Assembly: GCF_946408925.1 (NCBI RefSeq)
Contig: NZ_CAMJUE010000013.1
Span: 1 to 40,975 of the forward strand
From: an uncultured Methanobrevibacter sp.
GTDB lineage: Archaea > Methanobacteriota > Methanobacteria > Methanobacteriales > Methanobacteriaceae
Direction: 5' to 3'
DNA length: 40,975 nt
Both the position numbers and the translations under genes were made by a program. The notes beneath the pieces are model-generated. The model saw only the letters and a program-made list of their open reading frames with translations, did not search any database and was not told the DNA's origin. Shown one piece after another: positions 35,820 through 40,975 of the stretch; position 1 is the stretch's first letter, and each line of letters opens with the position of its first letter.

Positions 35820-36245
35820 TTATAATCCTCTTAACCAAATTGAAAGATAACCTACTTTTGGAATAACTACAAGATTATCTCCAAATGTCACCACTTTTTC
35901 CTGTATCTGATCTGCCTTGACATAATAAGGGTCCGGACGGTCATTATTGTCACCCTTAATCACATACATCGTAGTGCCGTTGACATCCGTAATATTGATG
36001 ACCCTATGAATCACCGGCTGGTCATACCAGGCCGCATCATAAACAACAACATCACCCACTTCAACTGTGGCAGGGTCGAATTCATGGATTCCGAAGAAAT
36101 CTGCCTTTTGAATAAGGACAATATCTCCCCTGTAGAATGCCGGTTCCATACTGCCCGAAACAACCACATTCAAGTGCTGGGCAGCAATCAATACAATAAT
36201 TAGAATAATTGCATATGTTGCAACCTCTTTAAAATCTATTTCCAT
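35820..36245 (-). CDS. type I signal peptidase, archaeal SipW/Sec11-like
   Basis: 141 aa. A single N-terminal membrane segment (about 9-23) is followed by the catalytic Ser32 in SGSMEP. His80 in VIHRV takes the place of the bacterial Lys, and acidic residues lie in KGDNND (D99, D102), so this is the ER/archaeal type. It removes signal peptides of exported proteins, including the adhesins here. The ATG is five bases after the hemL stop with AAGG upstream. Confidence 0.93.
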   Translation of the reverse strand: MEIDFKEVATYAIILIIVLIAAQHLNVVVSGSMEPAFYRGDIVLIQKADFFGIHEFDPATVEVGDVVVYDAAWYDQPVIHRVINITDVNGTTMYVIKGDNNDRPDPYYVKADQIQEKVVTFGDNLVVIPKVGYLSIWLRGL

Positions 36246-36250
36246 TTAAA

Positions 36251-37525
36251 TTACCTTCTTCTTTTTTTAAATGCAGCTTCCAAAGCCAATTCGATAGCAT
36301 CGGAAGTTTTCTGTAAATCCTCCATGCTGTGAGCATTTGATATGAAATTACATTCAAATTGTGAAGGCGGTATGAAAACACCTTCTTTTAACAAAGTCTT
36401 AAAGTATCTGAGAAACATTTTTCTGTCGGATTGCTGTGCATCTGCATAATTGTAAACCGGTGCCGGATTGAAATAGATCTGGAACATTGAAGCAAGTCCC
36501 ACAGGCTGAATGTTATACTCTTCCCCATCAATGATTGACTGTATATTGCCTCTTAGGAAGTTTCCTTTACGTTCAAGTTCCTTATAGAATGCATCATCTA
36601 GCTGCGCCATTGTGGAAAGACCTGCCTGAACAGATACAGGGTTTCCTGAAAATGTTCCTGCCTGATAAACCGGTCCCTGCGGTGCAATCAATTCCATAAT
36701 TTCCTTTTTACCACAGAATGCACCCATCGGAAGGCCTCCGCCTACAATCTTACCGAGAGTTGTCATGTCCGGTGTTACGCCATAGTATTCCTGTGCACCT
36801 CCACGGGAAGCTCTAAAACCGGTGATTACTTCATCAAAGATTAATATGATACCGTTTTCTTCTGTGATTTTTCTGATAAATTCTAAAAATCCCGGTTTTG
36901 GCTCAATACATCCGACATTGCCCATGACCACTTCCATAATGATACAGGCAATGTTCTCGCCTTCTTTTTCAATCAGTTCTGTAAGCGCTTCCTCATCATT
37001 GAAAGGTACTGACAGAGTATTTTTTGTGGTATCTTCAGGTATTCCCGGGCTGTCAGGCAATGTTGCTGCACCGGAACCTCCCTTAACAAGAACATAATCA
37101 TGTGCCCCGTGATATGCGCCTTCAAACTTAACAATCTTATCCCTGCCGGTGAACCCTCTAGCAAGTCTTATTGCACTCATTGTCGCCTCTGTTCCACTGT
37201 TACAGAACCTTACCATTTCAGCTGATGGAATCCTGTCAATTACCTCTTTTGCAAGAGTTATCTCATTTTCGGTTGGAGTACCGTATGCTGTACCAATAGT
37301 CAGCTGATTGGAAACCTCCCTGACGACTTTCGGATTGGCATGACCCAGTATCAATGGCCCGTAAGCCAGACAATGGTCAATGTAAACTTTACCGTCCTCG
37401 TCGGTCAGTTTGGATCCTCCTGCACTTTTAACGAAAAATGGATAAGGCTTGAAAGCCCTTACCGGAGAGTTTACTCCACCCGGGAAATATTTTTTTGATT
37501 CATTGAACAAATCTTCTGAATTCAT
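36251..37525 (-). CDS. hemL: glutamate-1-semialdehyde 2,1-aminomutase
   Basis: 424 aa, PLP enzyme. It makes 5-aminolevulinate from glutamate 1-semialdehyde, the entry to tetrapyrroles (B12, F430, haem-like compounds). The start [11 protein letters not shown], the [14 protein letters not shown] motif and the PLP Lys259 in [14 protein letters not shown] are typical. GTG lies five bases before the ATG. The gene sits nine bases after cbiC, so tetrapyrrole genes are grouped. Confidence 0.97.
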   Translation of the reverse strand: MNSEDLFNESKKYFPGGVNSPVRAFKPYPFFVKSAGGSKLTDEDGKVYIDHCLAYGPLILGHANPKVVREVSNQLTIGTAYGTPTENEITLAKEVIDRIPSAEMVRFCNSGTEATMSAIRLARGFTGRDKIVKFEGAYHGAHDYVLVKGGSGAATLPDSPGIPEDTTKNTLSVPFNDEEALTELIEKEGENIACIIMEVVMGNVGCIEPKPGFLEFIRKITEENGIILIFDEVITGFRASRGGAQEYYGVTPDMTTLGKIVGGGLPMGAFCGKKEIMELIAPQGPVYQAGTFSGNPVSVQAGLSTMAQLDDAFYKELERKGNFLRGNIQSIIDGEEYNIQPVGLASMFQIYFNPAPVYNYADAQQSDRKMFLRYFKTLLKEGVFIPPSQFECNFISNAHSMEDLQKTSDAIELALEAAFKKRRR

Positions 37526-37534
37526 ATTATCACG

Positions 37535-38164
37535 TTATAAATGTTGTATTAATGAATTTACACAAGCCACCGCAATTGGTGTTCCGCCTTTCGGCCCTTC
37601 AACAATGATATTTGGTATGTCAGAGTTATGCAGTGCCTCTTTTGAATCGGCAGCACCTACAAATCCAACCGGAACTCCCACAATTGCCTTTAGATTCATT
37701 TCGCCTTTGGCATATAAATCCATGGCTTCAAAAACAGCAGTTGGAGCGTTACCTGAAACCACTATTCCCTCAAAATCATTTGCTGCTGCGAATCTCATTG
37801 CCGCTGCAGCCCTTGTAATCTGGTTTTCCTTTGCGATTTTCACAACTTCCTCGTTTTTGATGTAACACTCAACTTCCCCTTCATATCTTGTAATGCCATA
37901 TTTAACCATGTTGATATCGGTTAAAATGCATTCCTGATTTTTAAGGGAGGCCATAGCTGCATCTACAAAATCAGCACTAATCTTTACCAATTTTGCATAT
38001 TCAGGATCTGCGGTTGAGTGAACAATCCTTTCAACGATGTCTCTTTCTATAGGTTTTAAGTCTTTAACATCATCCCCAATAAGGCCACGGATAATCTCGC
38101 GACTTTTGTTTGCAATATCCAGACCTTGCTTTGTTGATGCACCCATGAACATTTTGTCTGTCAT
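37535..38164 (-). CDS. cbiC: cobalt-precorrin-8 methylmutase
   Basis: 209 aa. It moves a methyl group from C-11 to C-12 to give cobyrinate in B12 synthesis. His49 in VERIVHSTADPEY is the expected catalytic His; ILTDINMVKYGI, VVSGNAPTAVFEA and GVPVGFVGAADSKEAL are family motifs. There is no ribosome site, and a TATA box lies about 21-27 bases before the ATG, so the message is probably leaderless. First gene of the operon with hemL. Confidence 0.95.
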   Translation of the reverse strand: MTDKMFMGASTKQGLDIANKSREIIRGLIGDDVKDLKPIERDIVERIVHSTADPEYAKLVKISADFVDAAMASLKNQECILTDINMVKYGITRYEGEVECYIKNEEVVKIAKENQITRAAAAMRFAAANDFEGIVVSGNAPTAVFEAMDLYAKGEMNLKAIVGVPVGFVGAADSKEALHNSDIPNIIVEGPKGGTPIAVACVNSLIQHL

Positions 38165-38178
38165 ACAATAATTTTTGA

Positions 38179-38190
38179 ATTATATATTTG
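38179..38190 (-). promoter_or_regulatory. TATA box of the cbiC operon
   Basis: AAATATATAATT on the minus strand, about 15-26 bases upstream of the cbiC ATG; fits a leaderless transcript. Confidence 0.5.
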
Positions 38191-38444
38191 TTAAATATTT
38201 TGTCTTGAGAAAAATTTTGTATTATGCCAATTTACATTTGAAATATAATTAATCTCAAATTTTTATATAATTTAATAATAATTTGATTTTATAGTATATG
38301 AATTTATCAAAACGATAGAAAATAAAAAAAACTATTTTAATCCATTAATATATAAAACATTATAATTTTTACTTAATCAGATATATATAAAAAATATTAG
38401 TTTAATTTCAAGTGCAAGTAAAAATTGACAACATTGACAATGCA

Positions 38445-39638
38445 CTATTTCCCACTGGCAGACAATCCAGCCAAATATCCTGTTGAAAATGCAATCTTTA
38501 GATTATAACCGCCTGTAGGTCCGTGAACATCCAACACCTCACCTGCAAAGTACAATCCCGGAGTTAAGGTGGATTCCATTGTTTTTGAATTGACAAATGT
38601 CAAATCGACACCTCCGATTGTAATCTTAGCCAACCTATCATTAAAGTCTGTTATCTCAAAAGTGAATCTTTTAAGGTTTTCAACCAGCCTGTTTTTAGTT
38701 TTCCTGTTGACATTGGACAGTTGTGTCTCACCGTCAATGCCTATTTCAGATAAGAAATAGTCTATGAAACTGTTTGTCAGGTATAGCTTCAGGTAGTTTT
38801 TAAGCTTTGCCTTTCCCCTGTTCTGGAAATCCCTGTTGAAGCGCTCATGCAGATTTTCCCTTTTAAGTTCGGGGCAAAGGTCAATTGCAATTTCAATATT
38901 GACTTCAGGGTCATTATCCAATAGGTTATAACTTATGCTTTCGGATATCTCATTGCTCAGGTTGATGATTCCAGGTCCGGTAAGCCCGACATGTGAAAAC
39001 AGGACATTGCCCTCAACCTTGTGCTTCTTATAACTTATAACCACATCATAAAGTGTCACACCGGCAATTCCTGACAGGTCATTTCTGGTAATTAAGGGAG
39101 TTAAACCGTATTTTATGTCTGTCAATGGCTGTGAGGTCAATGAGTAGTTATCAATGCTTGCTCCGGTCTGAGGATAGGTGATGCCGCCGGTTGCGATTAT
39201 GATCTTTTCTGCTTTTAACTTATCATTTATAACAAAATCGTCAGTGATCGTTTTAACTTCAAAGTTATAACTTATACTTACACCTTCCAACTTTTCACAT
39301 AAACCTTTCAGGACATCAGCTGACTTTCCGCTTTTGGGAAATACCCGGTTGTCCTCTTCGGTGATGAATTCCAAATCAAATAGTGAAAGCAAATCCTCAT
39401 TGGTAAATGAGTAAAAAGAGTGTTTTAAAAAATTTTTATGGGAATATGAATCCAACAGCTGTCTGATTGGTTTGGAGTTTGTAATATTGCATCTGCCGCC
39501 ACCGGTAATCAATAATTTACGGCCTAAAGACGGGTTTTTTTCAAGCAATATTACACTGGAGGAATTCTGACTGGCCGCTATTGCAGCCATGATTCCAGCA
39601 GGACCTCCGCCAATGATGGCTATGTCATATTCCAACAT
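38445..39638 (-). CDS. FAD-dependent flavoprotein of the HI0933/YhiN family
   Basis: 397 aa. The N-terminal FAD-binding motif is IIGGGPAGIMAAIAA, followed by GGGRCNITN, the hallmark of HI0933-type flavoproteins. The middle part is the substrate domain (SHVGLTGPGIINLS), and the C-terminus carries GGVDLTFVNSKTMES and YFAGEVLDVHGPTGGYNL. The reaction is uncertain; some relatives reduce bile-acid intermediates (BaiN), but that role cannot be assumed in this organism. The start is four bases after the aspS stop without its own strong ribosome site, so translation is probably coupled. Confidence 0.92.
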   Translation of the reverse strand: MLEYDIAIIGGGPAGIMAAIAASQNSSSVILLEKNPSLGRKLLITGGGRCNITNSKPIRQLLDSYSHKNFLKHSFYSFTNEDLLSLFDLEFITEEDNRVFPKSGKSADVLKGLCEKLEGVSISYNFEVKTITDDFVINDKLKAEKIIIATGGITYPQTGASIDNYSLTSQPLTDIKYGLTPLITRNDLSGIAGVTLYDVVISYKKHKVEGNVLFSHVGLTGPGIINLSNEISESISYNLLDNDPEVNIEIAIDLCPELKRENLHERFNRDFQNRGKAKLKNYLKLYLTNSFIDYFLSEIGIDGETQLSNVNRKTKNRLVENLKRFTFEITDFNDRLAKITIGGVDLTFVNSKTMESTLTPGLYFAGEVLDVHGPTGGYNLKIAFSTGYLAGLSASGK

Positions 39639-39642
39639 GTTT

Positions 39643-40962
39643 TTAAGGTGTTAATCTGTGTCTGTCTCTTGGGAAGAGTACACATTCACGGATGTTTTCA
39701 GCACCTGTAAGCACCATGGTTAATCTGTCGGCACCTACACCCCAACCTGCATGTGGAGGCATACCATATTCGAATGCTTTCAGGTAGCTTCCAAATCCTG
39801 CAGGGTTTAATCCACGTTCTTCGATTTGTTTTACGAGTAAATCGTATTGGTGTACACGTGTTGCACCGGAAGATAATTCCAGGTTGTTGTACATTAAATC
39901 GAATGCATGTGAGTATTGCTCTTCGCCGTCAACAGGCATTACATAGAACGGTTTGATTTCACTTGGCCAGCGGGTGAGGAAATAAAATCCTCCCATGGTA
40001 TCTCCTAAAGCTTTTTCAGCTTCACGGGAGAGGTCTTCTCCCCATTCCATACTTACATCTTTGGAGTTTACGATATCCACTGCTTCATCATAGGTTACAA
40101 CAGGGAAATCGCCGGTTGGAACTTCAAGTTCGTGACCCAATATTGCCAATTCGTCAGCGCAGTTTTCGTTAACGTCCTTAAGGACATTGATGATCATGTC
40201 GTTTAATATTTTCATTACATCCTCATCATCAGCAAATGAAGCTTCTGCATCGATGGAAACCGCTTCGTTCAGGTGTCTGAGAGTATCGTGCTCTTCTGCC
40301 CTGAAGATTTGACCGATTTCAAATACCTTATCCATTCCGGAAGCCATCATCATTTGTTTGTATAACTGTGGAGATTGGCCGAGGAATGCTTCTTTTTCAA
40401 AATAAGTGATAGGGAATAATTCTGTTCCTCCTTCGGTAGCGGATGCTACAAGTTTTGGAGTGTTGATTTCATAAAATCCGTTGTCATAGAAGAAATCACG
40501 GATAGTATGGAACATTTGTCCTTTAATCTTGAATATTGCTGAAACGTTTTCTTTTCTGATATCTAAAAATCTTGAATCCAATCTGGTGTCGATTCCAGCT
40601 TTAACTTTTTCTGTCGGATCCATCGGTAAAGGCTGGTTGGCCAAATTTAGGATTCTTATTTCTTTAGGAATGATTTCAACACCGTTTGGTGCTTTTGGAC
40701 CTTCCTGAACCAGACCTTTGATTGCCACAACAGATTCTTTTCTGAATTCTCTTAATTCTTCCATTATATTTTCATCTACTTTTTTGCTTGGAGCTGTGAT
40801 TTGAACTTTGCCTGTGACATCACGAACGATAACAAACATGATTCCACCGAAATCACGGATTTCATGCACCCAACCCATGATGGTAACGTCACTGCCTGCA
40901 ATTTCAGGAGTGCATTCACAAGCATAGTTTGTTCTTCTCCAATCTTTTAATAAACCTTGCAA
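39643..40962 (-). CDS. aspS: aspartyl-tRNA synthetase, archaeal type, predicted non-discriminating
   Basis: 439 aa, class IIb. The N-terminal OB-fold reads the anticodon; motif 2 is [12 protein letters not shown] and motif 3 is [13 protein letters not shown]. In the OB domain His33 (MGWVHEIRD) and Pro92 (GPKAPNG) stand where discriminating archaeal AspRS has Trp and Lys. This His/Pro pair is known from non-discriminating enzymes such as that of Methanothermobacter, which also charge tRNA(Asn), the product then being amidated by GatCAB. The start is TTG at 40962; GGTG lies seven bases upstream and an in-frame TGA closes the frame just before. It heads an operon with the flavoprotein gene. Confidence 0.95.
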   Translation of the reverse strand: MQGLLKDWRRTNYACECTPEIAGSDVTIMGWVHEIRDFGGIMFVIVRDVTGKVQITAPSKKVDENIMEELREFRKESVVAIKGLVQEGPKAPNGVEIIPKEIRILNLANQPLPMDPTEKVKAGIDTRLDSRFLDIRKENVSAIFKIKGQMFHTIRDFFYDNGFYEINTPKLVASATEGGTELFPITYFEKEAFLGQSPQLYKQMMMASGMDKVFEIGQIFRAEEHDTLRHLNEAVSIDAEASFADDEDVMKILNDMIINVLKDVNENCADELAILGHELEVPTGDFPVVTYDEAVDIVNSKDVSMEWGEDLSREAEKALGDTMGGFYFLTRWPSEIKPFYVMPVDGEEQYSHAFDLMYNNLELSSGATRVHQYDLLVKQIEERGLNPAGFGSYLKAFEYGMPPHAGWGVGADRLTMVLTGAENIRECVLFPRDRHRLTP

Positions 40963-40975
40963 ATTTATTCACCTC

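Noticed and set aside
38165-38444. Possible RNA gene in the gap before cbiC
   Set aside because: Very AT-rich with no stable fold or conserved box visible; only the cbiC TATA box could be supported.
1-40975. CRISPR array, tRNA, rRNA or insertion sequence
   Set aside because: No spaced short direct repeats, no cloverleaf with a TTCGAATC-type arm and no transposase were seen in any gap.

Overview
The window looks like chromosome of a methanogenic archaeon of the Methanobacteriales, most likely Methanobrevibacter (gut or rumen type). The reasons are a methanogenesis marker 12 protein, a Fae-Hps fusion, a CfbB/CbiA-type amidase, an archaeal ThrRS and AspRS, an LSm protein, a SipW-type signal peptidase and several large adhesin-like proteins (ALPs) with basic C-termini, all in AT-rich DNA. 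The species cannot be named from this sequence alone. Many genes share a start layout of GGTG, about five bases, then the start codon. I used it to choose starts.

Layout. 1-4.5 kb: a coiled-coil protein, a zinc-ribbon protein, fae-hps and thrS. 4.7-12.3 kb: two paralogous ALP genes in tandem on the minus strand; the downstream one is broken by a one-base deletion, the upstream one is intact and contains an 840-bp internal tandem repeat. 12.3-12.7 kb: AT-rich gap. 12.7-15.1 kb: cfbB/cbiA followed at once by a membrane polysaccharide-polymerase-like gene. 15.2-17.2 kb: a membrane-anchored Mrr-like protein and a decayed AAA ATPase. 17.2-20.5 kb: surE, an overlooked 47-residue gene, LSm, methanogenesis marker 12 and ilvC. 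20.6-22.7 kb: a third ALP in the opposite direction, sitting between ilvC and an ilvB-ilvN-cab operon (22.7-25.5 kb). 25.5-29.2 kb: two small membrane or zinc proteins, argF, a TMEM175-like protein and purD. 29.4-32.0 kb: an anchored Ig-like protein, a MATE exporter and a nitroreductase. 32.0-33.9 kb: an XRE-ImmA/IrrE gene with a decayed PIN-like partner (a probable toxin-antitoxin relic) and a small membrane protein. 34.1-38.2 kb: an operon cbiC-hemL-sip-argS. 38.4-41 kb: aspS followed by an HI0933-type flavoprotein.

How it fits together. The backbone supplies branched-chain amino acid synthesis (IlvB, IlvN, IlvC), arginine and purine synthesis (ArgF, PurD), tetrapyrrole/B12/F430 steps (HemL, CbiC, CfbB/CbiA), pentose synthesis by the RuMP route (Fae-Hps) and three aminoacyl-tRNA synthetases. 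Surface genes (ALPs, Ig-like protein, polymerase) and defence-like remnants (Mrr-like, AAA ATPase, PIN/XRE) lie between conserved blocks and carry most of the sequence decay. No tRNA, rRNA, CRISPR array or insertion sequence was found.

The most interesting signals are the frameshifted ALP with its shared 3' cassette, the XRE-ImmA/PIN relic, terminator-like hairpins built over stop codons, two genes with a good ribosome site but ATT/ATC where ATG is expected, and AspRS residues that predict a non-discriminating enzyme.
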